This document shows positions 44,449-55,213 of a stretch of DNA of 64,000 nucleotides, piece by piece (the first letter of the stretch is position 1; the number at the start of each line of letters is the position of its first letter). Location of the stretch: contig DASWKR010000051.1 in NCBI GenBank assembly GCA_036396535.1, positions 1 through 64,000 on the forward strand. The letters run 5' to 3'. Position numbers and translations under genes: made by a program. Source of the stretch: Acidimicrobiia bacterium. Its GTDB lineage: Bacteria > Actinomycetota > Acidimicrobiia > Spongiisociales > UBA5794. Below the pieces are notes generated by a model that was given only the letters and a program-made list of their open reading frames with translations, searched no databases and was not told the DNA's origin.

Positions 44449-44715
44449 TCAGGCGACCCTCGTGACGGACCCCTCGATGGCACCGTCGCGAAGCAAGGTG
44501 ACGCGCAGCTGCCCCGGCGTGCTCGGTCCCCTCTCCTTGCCCGGGAACGCTCGGGCGAGTCCTTCGCCCGGGAGGGCGGCAGGTACGAGGACCTCATGCC
44601 GGAAGCCTTCGATCCGGTATCGAGAACCGACCATGAGCTCATCTGGTTTCGTGGTCGCTCCTCGACGAGACGGCGTTTGTGGCCCGATCACCTTGATACC
44701 AGGCAATGCCGCCAT
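44449..44715 (-). CDS. hypothetical small protein upstream of the TrkA-N gene
   Basis: If real, an 88-residue protein starting MAALPGIKVIGPQTP and containing VGSRYRIEGFRHEVLVPAALPGEG and a terminal QLRVTLLRDGAIEGSVTRVA. No family recognised. Support is positional: it fills the space between kdpE and the TrkA-N gene, and its stop is just before the next ribosome site. The longer frame reaching 45015 overlaps kdpE in antisense-like composition and is rejected. Confidence 0.35.
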   Translation of the reverse strand: MAALPGIKVIGPQTPSRRGATTKPDELMVGSRYRIEGFRHEVLVPAALPGEGLARAFPGKERGPSTPGQLRVTLLRDGAIEGSVTRVA

Positions 44716-44792
44716 GGATCGGGGTCGATACGCCGCGCTCACGCGAGCCGCTGTGCTCTTGACGGACCACTGACGCGCAATGGCCGCAACCC

Positions 44793-45494
44793 CTAAGGAA
44801 CCGGCGGGACCTCGAAGCGATACCCCATACCGGGCTCGGTGATGAAGTACCGAGGAGCGCTCGGCTGGGGCTCGAGCTTCCGACGGAGCTGCGCCATGAA
44901 CACCCGGAGGTAGTTGGTCTCCTCCCCGTACTGGGGACCCCACACTTCCTTGAGTAGCTGGGTCTGAGTGATCAGCTTCCCGCGATGGCGCACCAGCATC
45001 TCGACGATGCCCCACTCGGTCGGAGTCAGCCGAACCTCCTCGCCCGAAGCCGTCGTCACGCGCTTGGCCGAGAGATCGATGGAGAAGTCGTCCGTCTCGA
45101 TGAGAGGCTCGTCCTCATCCGGCCCGACCTGCCTCCGCAGCGCTGCTCGAAGCCTCGCCAGCAGCTCTCCCATCCCGAACGGCTTCGTCACGTAGTCATC
45201 CGCTCCGGCATCGAGGGCGACGATCTTCTCTCGCTCGGCATCTCGCACCGAGAGCACGATGATCGGGACCTGCGTCCACCCACGCAGCCCTCGAATCACC
45301 TCGATGCCGTCGATGCCGGGGAGGCCGAGGTCGAGGATCACAGCATCCGGTCGATGGTCCGCCGCTCTGCGGAGTGCATCCTCTCCTGTGGCCGCCGTGT
45401 CCACGCGGTATCCCAAGGCCTTGAGATTGATGCCGAGGGCGCGCACCATCTGCGGCTCGTCATCGACCACGAGGATCCTCGCCGGGTCAGCCAC
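44793..45494 (-). CDS. kdpE: KdpE response regulator
   Basis: A 233-residue OmpR-type regulator. Receiver: ILVVDDEPQ, phospho-acceptor VILDLGLPGIDG, YVTKPF. DNA-binding winged helix: LTPTEWGIVEMLVRHRGKLITQTQLLKEVWGPQYGEETNYLRVFMAQLRRKLE (positions about 165-215). The GPQYG...NYLRVFMAQLRRKLE form is typical of KdpE. It activates kdpFABC when KdpD signals low potassium. The GTG start overlaps the end of kdpD by 8 nt. Confidence 0.96.
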   Translation of the reverse strand: MADPARILVVDDEPQMVRALGINLKALGYRVDTAATGEDALRRAADHRPDAVILDLGLPGIDGIEVIRGLRGWTQVPIIVLSVRDAEREKIVALDAGADDYVTKPFGMGELLARLRAALRRQVGPDEDEPLIETDDFSIDLSAKRVTTASGEEVRLTPTEWGIVEMLVRHRGKLITQTQLLKEVWGPQYGEETNYLRVFMAQLRRKLEPQPSAPRYFITEPGMGYRFEVPPVP

Positions 45495-48030
45495 GCGCCA
45501 TCCCAACCTCGGGTGCGAGGGGCGCATCGATGCCCCCTGCGACGTCGAGCGCGATCACCATCGTCGTCCCCCCGCCCGGAGTGTCCTCGATGACGAGCTC
45601 GCTACCCATCGCCTCTACAAGTCCACGGGCGACGGCCAGACCGAGACCGACCCCCTCGCGATTGGGGGAGTCGCCCATCCGCTGGAAGGGTTGGAATGCC
45701 ATGTCGCGGGCGTCGGGTGGTATGCCGGGGCCGCGGTCGCTGATCCTGAGGTCGATGCGGCCGCCCACCACGCCGGCGCCGACCCGGACCGTCTCACGCG
45801 GCGGCGACCACGCCAAGGCGTTCTCGACCAGATTGGCGACTACTCGCTCGAGGAGATCAGGGTCGGTCTGCACCTCCGGGAGGGCTTCGGAGATGTCGAT
45901 GACGACCCGGTCTCCACCCGATCCGAGGCCGGAGATCGCCGACGCGACTACCTCGTCGAGCCCGACCGGTCGAAGAAAGACGTGGACGGCACCGACCTGG
46001 ACCCGGCTGGCGTCGAGGAGATGGCCTACGAGGCGGTTGAGTCGCTCGGTCTCGTCCAACGCGGTCTCGAGGAATGCTCGGACCTCGTCTGCCGTCCACG
46101 CGACCCCCGTCTCCACCAGGCTCGTCAGCGAGGCCTTGATCGTCGCCAGCGGAGTTCGCAGGTCGTGGGAGACGGCACGGAGCAGCGCGGTACGCAGGCG
46201 GTCGGTCTCTGCCATGGACTCGGCGGACCCAGCCTCCCGCTCGAGCTCTGCCCTCTCGATGGCCTGGAAGATCTGCGCGGCGAAGGCCCTCAGCACGATG
46301 CGATCATCGGCCGTCAGCTTGCCGTCGAGGATGACGAGCACGGTGTCGTCGGTGACGTCCAACACCTCGGTGCCGGCCCGGGGAGACGAGAGCTCCGCAG
46401 ATCCGTCCCAGGCGAGGGTCTCCCATTCGTCCCCGGCACGCCGCAAGATGCTCACCGCATCGAGCGAGAGAACGTCTCTCACCCGCCTGAGCAGGGCGTA
46501 CTGATCGGAGGGGAAGACCGGATGCCTCAGTGTCGTCGTGGCGGCGAGCGCCTCGGCCTGTGCCCTGGCCCGGGTCGCATCAGCACTGCGCCGACTCGAG
46601 TGGCCGACGAGCAGTCCGACGGCGAGCGCCACTGCCAGGAAGGCGAAGAGAGAGAAGAGATCGTCCGGGTTGGCGATGGTCCAAGTCTCAACCGGCGGCG
46701 TGAAGAACCAGTTGGCGAGCAGGAAGGCGGCGACCGCGGTCACCACGGCCGGCAGCGCGCCGCCGATCCCGCCCGTGATCACCGCGGCGAGCAGGTAGAC
46801 GAGCAGGACGTTGTGGAGCTCTAGCTGCTCACGGCGGCCGAGAAGGATCAACGTGAGGAGAGGAAGCCCCACGAAAGCGATCCCCCATGATCCGGCGCGC
46901 CGTACAGATCCGATCGACTTCCGGCGTGGCGGCCTGCGTTGCCGGCTCGGCCGGCGGGCGCCTTCGTATGAGATGACGTGTACGTCGACGGCATCTGAGT
47001 TGCGGATCACCCTGGCGATGGGCGAGCCTCGCAGCAGCTCGTTGAGGCGCGATCGCCGCGACGCCCCCATCACGATCTGGGTGGCATTCTCCTCCCGCGC
47101 GAAGGCGACGAGGGAGGTGCCTACGTCGTCACCGACCACCTCGTGGTATCGACCGCCGAACTCTTGCAGCAGCTCTCGCTGCGCTGGGAGGGCGGGGCTC
47201 GACTCTTCGGCCAGGCCGTCGGTCGGGCGCACGTACACCCCGACGAGGTCTGCTCGGGAGCGCATCGCCAGGCGGGCGGCTCGCCTCACGACCGCTTCAC
47301 CTCCGACGGCGCCGGCCAGGGCGACGACCACCCTCTCCTTCGTCTCCCACGGCTGATCGATGCCGTGCAGGTCGCGGTACTCAGCAACGGCTTCGTCGAC
47401 ACGGTCCGCCGTCCAGGACAAGGCGAGCTCCCGAAGCGCTCCGAGGTTGCCGGGCCGGAAGTAGTTGGCAAGGGCCGCATCGACGCTCTCAGCCGGATAG
47501 ATCTTCCCGGCGGCCAACCGCTCTCGAATGCCTTCCTGAGTGAGATCGACCAGCTCGATCTCGTCGGCGCGTCGCACCACCTCGTCGGGGATCGTCTCTC
47601 GTTGCAGGACGTTGGTGATCTCGAAGATCACGTCGTTGAGCGAGTCGAGATGCTGGATGTTGACGGTCGAGAGGACGTCGACGCCGGCGTCGAGCAGCGC
47701 GTCAACGTCTTGCCAGCGCTTGGCGTGCCTCGAACCGGGAACGTTGGTGTGCGCCAACTCGTCGACCAGCGCCACCTGTGGTCGTCGGGACAACACCGCA
47801 TCCAGGTCCATCTCCTCGAAGTCGGATCCGCGGTACTCGAGCCGCCTCCTGGGTATGACCTCCAGATCGCCGATCAGGCCGGCGGTGTCGACCCGACCGT
47901 GGGGTTCGACGTAGCCGACCACGACGTCACGTCCTCGCCCTCTGAGACGGTGTCCGTCTTCCAGCATGGCGTATGTCTTGCCCACACCGGGAGCGGCCCC
48001 TAGGAACACCTTGAGCTTGCCGCGCTTCAC
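45487..48030 (-). CDS. kdpD: KdpD sensor histidine kinase
   Basis: An 847-residue full-length KdpD. The N-terminal KdpD domain has Walker A APGVGKTYAML and VDELAHTNVPGSRH...RWQDV; a universal-stress-like domain follows (about 240-365, VVVALAGAVGGEAVVRRAA ... QIVMGASRRSR). Then come four close membrane segments (about 390-490), a GAF-like region, HisKA with RAVSHDLRTPLATIKAS, and HATPase (NLVENALAWS, DRGPGIP, GVGLGLAVARGLVEAMG). It senses K+ limitation and phosphorylates KdpE. It lies 67 nt after kdpC in the same operon. Confidence 0.96.
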   Translation of the reverse strand: MKRGKLKVFLGAAPGVGKTYAMLEDGHRLRGRGRDVVVGYVEPHGRVDTAGLIGDLEVIPRRRLEYRGSDFEEMDLDAVLSRRPQVALVDELAHTNVPGSRHAKRWQDVDALLDAGVDVLSTVNIQHLDSLNDVIFEITNVLQRETIPDEVVRRADEIELVDLTQEGIRERLAAGKIYPAESVDAALANYFRPGNLGALRELALSWTADRVDEAVAEYRDLHGIDQPWETKERVVVALAGAVGGEAVVRRAARLAMRSRADLVGVYVRPTDGLAEESSPALPAQRELLQEFGGRYHEVVGDDVGTSLVAFAREENATQIVMGASRRSRLNELLRGSPIARVIRNSDAVDVHVISYEGARRPSRQRRPPRRKSIGSVRRAGSWGIAFVGLPLLTLILLGRREQLELHNVLLVYLLAAVITGGIGGALPAVVTAVAAFLLANWFFTPPVETWTIANPDDLFSLFAFLAVALAVGLLVGHSSRRSADATRARAQAEALAATTTLRHPVFPSDQYALLRRVRDVLSLDAVSILRRAGDEWETLAWDGSAELSSPRAGTEVLDVTDDTVLVILDGKLTADDRIVLRAFAAQIFQAIERAELEREAGSAESMAETDRLRTALLRAVSHDLRTPLATIKASLTSLVETGVAWTADEVRAFLETALDETERLNRLVGHLLDASRVQVGAVHVFLRPVGLDEVVASAISGLGSGGDRVVIDISEALPEVQTDPDLLERVVANLVENALAWSPPRETVRVGAGVVGGRIDLRISDRGPGIPPDARDMAFQPFQRMGDSPNREGVGLGLAVARGLVEAMGSELVIEDTPGGGTTMVIALDVAGGIDAPLAPEVGMARG

Positions 48031-48097
48031 GTCGTAACGCTACTTCTCGGCTCGACCGTGCCGGCGGGAGATGTCGTCAGGGTGAGCGGTGACGTGA

Positions 48098-48670
48098 TCA
48101 TGACAACGCGTCGAGCGCCAGATTCAGTCGCAGCACATTCACGCCGGGCTCACCCAAGAGACCGAGGCCTCTGGAATCCGTGTTGCGACGGATGAGATCG
48201 AGCACGACCTCTACGTCGAGTCGGCGAGCCTCCGCGACACGGGCGGCTTGCAGGGTGGCGTTGCTCGATGAGATGTGAGGGTCGAGGCCCGAGGCGGAGG
48301 CGGTGACCGCATCGATCGGCACGAGGACCCCGGCGCCCAACCCGTTCACCGATCGGTACTCCGAGACGCGCTCGGCCACCGAATCGAGCAGCTCTGGGCT
48401 GGAGGGGCCGAGATTGCTGCCCGAGCTCGCCGATCCGTCGTAGCCGCCACCGGCTGCCGACGGTCGCGAGTGGAAGTACTGCGGCTCGGAGAAGACCTGC
48501 CCGAGCAGGCCGGATCCGACGAGTCCCGCATCGTCGTCGATCAAGGAGCCGTCGGCATCATGACCCAAGCCGACCTGGGCGACCCCTGTGACGAGGAGCG
48601 GGTAGGCGAGTCCCGTCAGAATCGTGAAGGCGAGGAGCATGCGCAGCGCCGGCATCAGCTGGCGTCTCAT
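48098..48670 (-). CDS. kdpC: KdpC, potassium-transporting ATPase subunit C
   Basis: A 190-residue single-span protein: N-terminal membrane helix [20 protein letters not shown], then the conserved [29 protein letters not shown] (key motif) and [17 protein letters not shown]. KdpC stabilises the KdpFABC complex and increases ATP affinity of KdpB. The ATG overlaps the kdpB stop as ATGA. Confidence 0.96.
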   Translation of the reverse strand: MRRQLMPALRMLLAFTILTGLAYPLLVTGVAQVGLGHDADGSLIDDDAGLVGSGLLGQVFSEPQYFHSRPSAAGGGYDGSASSGSNLGPSSPELLDSVAERVSEYRSVNGLGAGVLVPIDAVTASASGLDPHISSSNATLQAARVAEARRLDVEVVLDLIRRNTDSRGLGLLGEPGVNVLRLNLALDALS

Positions 48671-50736
48671 AACCCGATCCCCAGCCCTTGGATGATCGAG
48701 TCGATGAGCTTGATTCCGACGAACGGTGTGATCAGACCGCCGAGAGCGTAGATGCCGAGGTTGCGTCTGAGCATCACGACGGCACTCTCGGCGCGGAATC
48801 TCACACCGCGCAGAGCCAGCGGTATGAGGGCGACGATCACCAGAGCGTTGAAGACGACGGCCGACAAGATGGCGCTGCGTGGCGTGGCGAGATTCATCAC
48901 GTCGAGTCGATCGAGCACCGGGAAGACCCCCGAGAACATCGCCGGGATGATGGCGAAGTACTTTGCGACGTCATTCGAGATGGAGAACGTCGTGAGCGCA
49001 CCCCGGGTGATGAGGAGTTGCTTGCCGATCTCGACGATCTCGATGAGCTTGGTCGGGTTCGAGTCGAGGTCGACCATGTTCCCGGCTTCCTTCGCAGCTT
49101 GCGTTCCAGTGTTCATCGCCACACCGACGTCGGCCTGAGCAAGAGCAGGGGCATCGTTCGTCCCGTCGCCGGTCATCGCGACCAGCCGACCACCTGCCTG
49201 CTCACGCCGGATGAGGGCCATCTTCTGCTCTGGCGTTGCCTCGGCGAGGAAGTCATCGACACCTGCCTCATCTGCGATGGCGCGCGCCGTGAGCGGGTTG
49301 TCGCCCGTGATCATCACCGTGCGGATCCCCATCGAACGGAGCTGGTCGAAACGGCTGCGAATCCCTTCCTTGACCACGTCCTTGAGATGGATCACCCCGA
49401 GCACGTCGTCGCCGTCTACGACGACAAGCGGAGTTCCTCCGCCGGTGGCGACGCCTTCGACGAGGGCATCGAGCGCTCCAGGAATCTGCCCACCTCGCTC
49501 GGCCACCCATCGCTTGACCGCATCGGCCGCTCCCTTGCGCACAGGACGGCCGTCGATGTCCACACCGCTCATCCTGGTTTGAGCGCTGAATGCGACGAGG
49601 TCGGCGTGCGAGACGTCTCGCTCTCGCAGATTGAACCGTCTCTTCGCCAGCACGACTATCGACCGGCCCTCGGGCGTCTCGTCGGCGAGGCTCGCCAGCT
49701 GGGCGGCCGCAGCGAGGCGTTCCTCGGTCACATCCGGCAGTGGGAGAAACTCCGCAGCCTGCCTGTTGCCGAGTGTGATGGTGCCGGTCTTGTCGAGCAG
49801 GAGCGTCGAGCAGTCACCGGCTGCCTCGACCGCCCTCCCGGAGAGGGCCAACACGTTGTGCTGCACCAGTCGATCCATCCCTGCGATGCCGATGGCAGAC
49901 AGCAGGGCGCCGATGGTCGTCGGGATCAGGGTGACCAGCAGAGCAACCAGGACGATGACGTCCTGTTCTGCGCCGGAATAGATGGCGAGGGGCTGCAGCG
50001 TCACCGTGACGAGCAGGAAAACGATGGTGAGCGCCGCCAGGAGTATGTTGAGGGCGATCTCGTTCGGTGTCTTCTGCCGGCTGGCGCCTTCCACGAGCGC
50101 GATCATCCTGTCGAGGAAGGTCTCGCCGGGGCGGGCCGTTATCCGGACGACGATCTTGTCCGACAACAGACGTGTCCCTCCGGTGACGGCCGACCTGTCG
50201 CCGCCTGCCTCGCGGATGACGGGTGCCGACTCGCCTGTGATGGCTGACTCGTCGACCGATGCGATCCCCTCGATGATCTCGCCATCCGATGGGATGAGCT
50301 CCCCAGCTGATACGACTACGACGTCGTCTACCTCGAGCTGCGACGACGGGAGCTGATCCACGTGACCGTCCGGATGGCGGCGGTTGGCCATCGTTGTCGA
50401 GCGAGTCCTCCGCAAGTTCTCGGCCTGAGCTTTGCCCCTGCCTTCCGCCATGGCCTCGGCGAGGTTGGCGAACAGCAACGTGAACCACAGCCAGGCAGTC
50501 ACGAGTCCGGCGAAGACGTCGTCCCCGCCTTCGCCCTCTCCGTAGCGTCGGATGAAGAGAGCCGTCGTCAGGACGCTGCCGACCAGCACGACGAACATCA
50601 CCGGGTTGCGGGCCTGCACTCGGGGGTCGAGCTTCCTGAAGCTGCCTGCGACGGCGCCGCCCAGGATCGACAGATCGAGGACGGAGCGTCTCGTGACGCG
50701 CCCTGTGTGCCTCGTGGTCGCCGGCATCTCCCTCAT
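48667..50736 (-). CDS. kdpB: KdpB, potassium-transporting P-type ATPase
   Basis: A 689-residue P-type ATPase with the phosphorylation site DKTGTIT, the TGES motif ([14 protein letters not shown]), [19 protein letters not shown] and [12 protein letters not shown] in the membrane region. It hydrolyses ATP and, in the KdpFABC complex, drives K+ import through KdpA. Length is normal. ATG overlaps the kdpA stop (ATGA). The inhibitory phosphorylation serine in TGES is present. Confidence 0.97.
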   Translation of the reverse strand: MREMPATTRHTGRVTRRSVLDLSILGGAVAGSFRKLDPRVQARNPVMFVVLVGSVLTTALFIRRYGEGEGGDDVFAGLVTAWLWFTLLFANLAEAMAEGRGKAQAENLRRTRSTTMANRRHPDGHVDQLPSSQLEVDDVVVVSAGELIPSDGEIIEGIASVDESAITGESAPVIREAGGDRSAVTGGTRLLSDKIVVRITARPGETFLDRMIALVEGASRQKTPNEIALNILLAALTIVFLLVTVTLQPLAIYSGAEQDVIVLVALLVTLIPTTIGALLSAIGIAGMDRLVQHNVLALSGRAVEAAGDCSTLLLDKTGTITLGNRQAAEFLPLPDVTEERLAAAAQLASLADETPEGRSIVVLAKRRFNLRERDVSHADLVAFSAQTRMSGVDIDGRPVRKGAADAVKRWVAERGGQIPGALDALVEGVATGGGTPLVVVDGDDVLGVIHLKDVVKEGIRSRFDQLRSMGIRTVMITGDNPLTARAIADEAGVDDFLAEATPEQKMALIRREQAGGRLVAMTGDGTNDAPALAQADVGVAMNTGTQAAKEAGNMVDLDSNPTKLIEIVEIGKQLLITRGALTTFSISNDVAKYFAIIPAMFSGVFPVLDRLDVMNLATPRSAILSAVVFNALVIVALIPLALRGVRFRAESAVVMLRRNLGIYALGGLITPFVGIKLIDSIIQGLGIGL

Positions 50737-52442
50737 AGCGAGAGGTGCTCGACGATCGGTCCGAGGGCCAGCGCCGGGAAGAAGGTGAGGCCCGCCACGA
50801 CGACCACCACTCCAACGATGAGACCACAGAAGAGGGGGGTGTGGGTCGGAAAGGTCCCCGCCGTGGCAGGCGCCACTTGCTTGCTCGCCATGGTGGCGGC
50901 GATGCCGAGCACCGGCATGATGAGGAAGAAGCGGCCGACGAGCATCGACAGCCCAATCGTCGTGTCGTACCAGGCAGTCGCAGAGTCGAGTCCGGCGAAA
51001 GCCGATCCGTTGTTGTTGGCTCCCGAGGCGTAGGCGTACAGAATCTCGGACAACCCGTGGGGGCCGGGGTTCGCTCGGGAGGCGAGAGCGCCTTCCAGCA
51101 TCACGGAGGCGGCGGCGAATGTGAGGAGGGCGACGGGCATCGCCAGTATGTAGAGGGCGACCATCTTCATCTCGGCGGCTTGGATCTTCTTGCCGAGGTA
51201 CTCGGGCGTCCGCCCGACCATGAGGCCTGCCAGGAACACCGCGAGGATGGCGAAGACGAGTAGACCATTGAGCCCAACCCCGACTCCGCCGGGGCTCACC
51301 TCACCCAACAGAATGTGCATGAGAGCGAGCCCGCCGCCGAACGCCGTCATGCTGTCGTGCGTGCAGTCGATCGAGCCGTTGGACGTTCCGGTGGTGCTCG
51401 CCGCCCACAACCCGCATGCCGCCGAACCGAAGCGAACCTCCTTGCCCTCCATGCTGCCGCCGCCCTGGTCGGCCGCTGCGGTCTGAGCCACACCCAGCGC
51501 CTCGAGACGAGGGTTGCCGTTGGTCTCCAGTTGCATCACCGAGACCGCCATCGCCACCCAGACGAGGAACATGACGGCGAAAACAGCCCATCCCTGGCGT
51601 CGATCGTCGACCAAGTGGCCGAAGGCGAGGGCGAGGGCGAATGGGACGACGAGGATCGCCCAGTTTTCGATCATGTTGCTGAGAGGTGTCGGATTCTCGA
51701 ACGGGTGTGACGAGTTGGCATTGAAGAACCCGCCTCCGTTGGTTCCGAGCTGCTTGATGGCGACTTGGCTCGCCACGGGCCCGCCCGGAATCGACTGGCC
51801 GGCTCCCTCGACCGTCGTCACCTCGGTGTAGCCGTTCAGGTTCTGGATGACGCCTTGACCGACGAGGAGGATGGCGAGGACAAACGAGAGCGGGAGCAGG
51901 ATGCGAACGGTGGTTCGTGTGAGGTCGACCCAGAAGTTGCCCAGGGTCGAGGCGCGCCGTCTGACCAGTCCCCGAATGAAGGCCGCCATCACCGCCATTC
52001 CCGCGGCTGCCGACGCGAAGTTCTGTACGGCAAGGCCGGTCATCTGCGTGAGGTGGCTCATCGTCGTCTCGCCGCCATACGACTGCCAGTTGGTGTTCGT
52101 CATAAAGCTGACTGCGGCGTTGAACGAGATGTGGGGGACGACCGCCGGCGCCTTCGTCGGGTTGAGGGGAAGCGAGCCCTGGAGCCGCTGCAGGGCGTAG
52201 AGCGTCAGGAAGGACACTGCGCTGAATGCGAGCACCGAGTACGCGTATGCCGTCCAGCGCTGCTCCCGGGCAGCATCGATTCGACACACTCGGTAGATGA
52301 GCCGCTCGAGGGGGTCGAACAGACGGTCCCCCGGGCTCGTTCCGCCGCCGTACACACGAGCCATGTAGCGACCCAGGGGCACCGCGCCGACGACCACGGC
52401 CGCGATCAATGCAACGAGCCCAGCCCAGGCTGTCAACGACAT
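50733..52442 (-). CDS. kdpA: KdpA, potassium-binding channel-like subunit
   Basis: A 569-residue membrane protein with the four filter-like loops expected of Kdp[40 protein letters not shown] and [11 protein letters not shown]. It binds K+ with high affinity and shares ancestry with SKT-type channels. The central glycines are intact, so high-affinity uptake is expected. It starts 1 nt after the kdpF stop and is coupled to kdpB. Confidence 0.97.
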   Translation of the reverse strand: MSLTAWAGLVALIAAVVVGAVPLGRYMARVYGGGTSPGDRLFDPLERLIYRVCRIDAAREQRWTAYAYSVLAFSAVSFLTLYALQRLQGSLPLNPTKAPAVVPHISFNAAVSFMTNTNWQSYGGETTMSHLTQMTGLAVQNFASAAAGMAVMAAFIRGLVRRRASTLGNFWVDLTRTTVRILLPLSFVLAILLVGQGVIQNLNGYTEVTTVEGAGQSIPGGPVASQVAIKQLGTNGGGFFNANSSHPFENPTPLSNMIENWAILVVPFALALAFGHLVDDRRQGWAVFAVMFLVWVAMAVSVMQLETNGNPRLEALGVAQTAAADQGGGSMEGKEVRFGSAACGLWAASTTGTSNGSIDCTHDSMTAFGGGLALMHILLGEVSPGGVGVGLNGLLVFAILAVFLAGLMVGRTPEYLGKKIQAAEMKMVALYILAMPVALLTFAAASVMLEGALASRANPGPHGLSEILYAYASGANNNGSAFAGLDSATAWYDTTIGLSMLVGRFFLIMPVLGIAATMASKQVAPATAGTFPTHTPLFCGLIVGVVVVVAGLTFFPALALGPIVEHLSL

Positions 52443-52443
52443 G

Positions 52444-52533
52444 TCAGAACTTCTCGGGAAACAGCAGCGCCGCGAGGAGGTACCCGGCCAGCACCACGCC
52501 GAGGACGAGGCCGACGATGTTCTCGGCGCTCAA
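52444..52533 (-). CDS. kdpF: KdpF small membrane subunit
   Basis: A 29-residue peptide, [20 protein letters not shown] then ALLFPEKF, matching KdpF: a single membrane helix that ends in FPEKF immediately before kdpA. It stabilises the KdpFABC complex. The likely start is TTG at 52531-52533, overlapping the stop of the preceding small gene as TTGA. Too short for routine gene calling but well supported by position and sequence. Confidence 0.88.
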   Translation of the reverse strand: MSAENIVGLVLGVVLAGYLLAALLFPEKF

Positions 52534-52661
52534 AGTGACGAGTCGTCGGGACGCGCCTCGTGGTCCTCGACGGCCCGAACGATCCGATCGAGGCCCCTCA
52601 CATAGGCCACGCACAGTGCGAAGAACGTCAACCCGATGACGATGAATGCAACGTCCGGCAC
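52530..52661 (-). CDS. small membrane protein preceding kdpF
   Basis: About 43 residues: VPDVAFIVIGLTFFALCVAY forms one membrane helix, followed by a charged RGLDRIVRAVEDHEARPDD tail. Similar short proteins commonly sit directly upstream of kdpF in actinobacteria; their role is unknown, but they may be an extra Kdp subunit. The GTG at 52661 has GGGAG 6 nt upstream. Its stop overlaps the kdpF start, so it is translationally coupled. Confidence 0.7.
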   Translation of the reverse strand: MPDVAFIVIGLTFFALCVAYVRGLDRIVRAVEDHEARPDDSSL

Positions 52662-52815
52662 TCCAGACTCCCACCCGGCCGGCTGGATGCCGGCGACGTT
52701 CACATGGTCCACAGGGCACGGACACATGCAATGGGTTTGACGGGTTCCTTGCGCGCCGGTTCGCCGACTTCACCGGGACTTAGCGGGCCGTGATGTTCAT
52801 CGAGATTCCGGACGC

Positions 52816-55152
52816 CTACCCGTCCGGCGTGTCGGCGTCGGGCCCGGCACGCTCGACGGTGCGCAGATCGCCGTTGCTGCGCAGGTGGTAAGGAACGCTG
52901 GTCACCGCGATCCCCGCCTCCCCGGCGAGGGTTGCCTTGATGGCGAGGCCCGTCTGGTTGTGGAGAAGCTGCGGAACTCGACCTGGCACGACGAACTCCG
53001 GGATGACCGCCGTTATCAACGTTCCGGGCACCGCGGCACGTCTCCGTTCGCGAACGTACCGAACGAGCGGGTCGACGATGCTGCGGTACGGGCTGGCGAC
53101 GATGACCAGAGGTATCTGGTAGCCGGCATCCTGCCACTGACTCTCCAGCCTCTGTCTCTGGTCCGCATCCACGTCGATGTGAATCGCCGTGACCGGTGGA
53201 CCGAGACGCTGAGCGTATGCCAGGGTCTCCCTGATCGGCCTCGTCAAGTCGGAGATGAGAACCACCTGTTCGATGCGTCCGATGGGGATCTGGACCAAGC
53301 GGCTCCGTCGCGACCGTCGCAACACGTTGAGGTCGGTGACGACGACACCCGGCTCGAAGAGCAGTCGGGACTTGATCGCCAGACTGTGCCGGTGGGCGAA
53401 CGGGGCGAGGATCGAGCGGATCCGTACTCTGTCGGCGAGGATCACAGTGATGATGGTGTCGGGGTGGGCGTCTCGTTCGAGGCGGACCCGCTCGACGACC
53501 CTTTTCGAGATGGAATCGCGCTCCCCAGGGATGATCTCGAGCGCGTAGCCGGGATGGGCGGAGTCCCATGCGTACACGAGGTCGTCCGACCGGGGCTCCT
53601 CGGCGTGGACGCAGCTCAGCGCCTCAGAGTTGATGAGCTCCGCGTAGCGCAGGGCACGGTCGGTTCCCTCGTCGTGGTGGGCGACGAGCACGATGAGCCT
53701 CGTCGGACGGGACTCTGCGGTGACTGGGACCTGCCTGAGCTGGGTCGCCACGCTCATGTAGTGCCGGCGGATGGTCAACATCAGGGCCACGAGGGTGGGC
53801 ACGATGAGGATGACGATCCATGCCCCATGCACGAACTTCACGGTCGCCACGACGATCAGAACGACGCCGGTGGTGAACGCCCCGACCGAGTTGATGATCA
53901 CCGACCGCCTCCACTGCGGCTCCCTGGTTCTCACCCAATGTCGCACCATGCCTGCCTGGCTGAGAGTGAAGGCGGTGAAGACGCCCACCACGTAGAGCTG
54001 GATGAGGCGGCTCACTTCCGCGTCGAACACGACGAGCAGGATCGACGCCATCACCGCAAGCGTCACGACCCCATTCGAGAAGACGAGGCGATCGCCTCGA
54101 TTGAGGTACTGCCGAGGCATCAGCTTGTGCCGCGCGAGGATCGCCGAAAGTCGCGGAAAGTCCTGGTACGCCGTGTTGGCGGCCAGTATGAGGATGGCCG
54201 CCGTGAACACCTGCAGGGCGTAGAAGCCGGCTCCCTCGTTGAAGACGGCGCGGCCGATCTGCGAGACAACGGTCCCGTACTGGTCGATCGTGCCCTCGGA
54301 GATCCGTACGTCGAACCATCGGGCCAGCGTCGAGATCCCCAAGAACATCGAGATCGAGATGACGCCCATGATCCCGAGCGTCGTCGCCGCGTTGTGTGCC
54401 TTCGGCTCGCGGAATGCCTGCACCCCGTTGGCGATCGCCTCGACGCCGGTGAGGGCGGTCGAGCCCGAGGCGAACGCCCGGAGGACCAGAAAGATCCCGA
54501 GGGCGCCAACTTCCGGCTCTAAGGCGGCCCCGGACGAGATGGCGTTCGGACATTCGCCGTCGAGGCAGGCCGCGAATCCTACGAAGAGCATGACCCCGAC
54601 GGTCGCCACGAACAGATAGGTGGGAGCAGCGAAGATGGTCGAAGCCTCCTTGACCCCGCGCAAGTTGGCGATGGTCAACAGGAGCACGAAGAGGAGAGCA
54701 ATCTCGACGCGCCATGGGATGAGGTCGGGGGCGGCCGAGGTGATGGCGGCGACACCGGCCGCAACGGATACGGAAACGGTCAGCACATAGTCGGTGAGGA
54801 GGGCAGACGCCGCAACCGTCCCGGTCCGGATGCCGAGGTTGTCGTTCGAGACGATGAAGGCTCCACCACCGTCGGGGTACGCCTTGATCGTCTGCCGGTA
54901 CGAGACGATCACGATGAACAGAAGGATCGCGATTGCCAGCGACAAGGGCGCCAACGCGCTGAAGGCAGCCGTGCCGGCGAGCGCCAGCACGAGCATCGCC
55001 TCCTCGGTCGCGTACGCCACGGAGGAGAGCGGATCGGATGCGAACACGGGGAGCGCCAGCCGTTTGGGAAGCAACTGTTGGTGCTCTTCGAAGGTGGCGA
55101 AGGGCCTGCCGAAGAGTCTCCGCTTGAGACTCACGTTGGATCGACCTGTCAA
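52816..55152 (-). CDS. KimA-like potassium transporter (APC superfamily)
   Basis: About 778 residues. The membrane half (~12 segments) has FASDPLSSVAYATEEAML, SYRQTIKAYPDGGGAFIVSNDNLG and LLTDYVLTVSVSVAAGVAAITSA, matching the APC-superfamily K+ importer KimA (YdaO) of Bacillus. After about residue 440 comes a soluble part with two universal-stress-like halves (IVLVAHHDEGTDRALRYAELI; VVLISDLTRPIRETLAYAQRL), longer than in Bacillus KimA. In that species the protein is controlled by c-di-AMP. Here the neighbouring kdp operon strengthens a potassium role. TTG 55152 is chosen because AGAGG lies about 7 nt upstream; GTG 55134 is an alternative. Confidence 0.82.
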   Translation of the reverse strand: MTGRSNVSLKRRLFGRPFATFEEHQQLLPKRLALPVFASDPLSSVAYATEEAMLVLALAGTAAFSALAPLSLAIAILLFIVIVSYRQTIKAYPDGGGAFIVSNDNLGIRTGTVAASALLTDYVLTVSVSVAAGVAAITSAAPDLIPWRVEIALLFVLLLTIANLRGVKEASTIFAAPTYLFVATVGVMLFVGFAACLDGECPNAISSGAALEPEVGALGIFLVLRAFASGSTALTGVEAIANGVQAFREPKAHNAATTLGIMGVISISMFLGISTLARWFDVRISEGTIDQYGTVVSQIGRAVFNEGAGFYALQVFTAAILILAANTAYQDFPRLSAILARHKLMPRQYLNRGDRLVFSNGVVTLAVMASILLVVFDAEVSRLIQLYVVGVFTAFTLSQAGMVRHWVRTREPQWRRSVIINSVGAFTTGVVLIVVATVKFVHGAWIVILIVPTLVALMLTIRRHYMSVATQLRQVPVTAESRPTRLIVLVAHHDEGTDRALRYAELINSEALSCVHAEEPRSDDLVYAWDSAHPGYALEIIPGERDSISKRVVERVRLERDAHPDTIITVILADRVRIRSILAPFAHRHSLAIKSRLLFEPGVVVTDLNVLRRSRRSRLVQIPIGRIEQVVLISDLTRPIRETLAYAQRLGPPVTAIHIDVDADQRQRLESQWQDAGYQIPLVIVASPYRSIVDPLVRYVRERRRAAVPGTLITAVIPEFVVPGRVPQLLHNQTGLAIKATLAGEAGIAVTSVPYHLRSNGDLRTVERAGPDADTPDG

Positions 55153-55213
55153 CGGTCTTCCTCTCGTTGCGAGGCGCTCTCGCGCTGGACGCAATCCGGC
55201 TCCGAGAAACAGA

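Noticed and set aside
44716-45015. N-terminal extension of the small gene before the TrkA-N gene
   Set aside because: Most of it lies opposite or within kdpE in another frame and has shadow composition; only the part below 44716 is kept, at low confidence.
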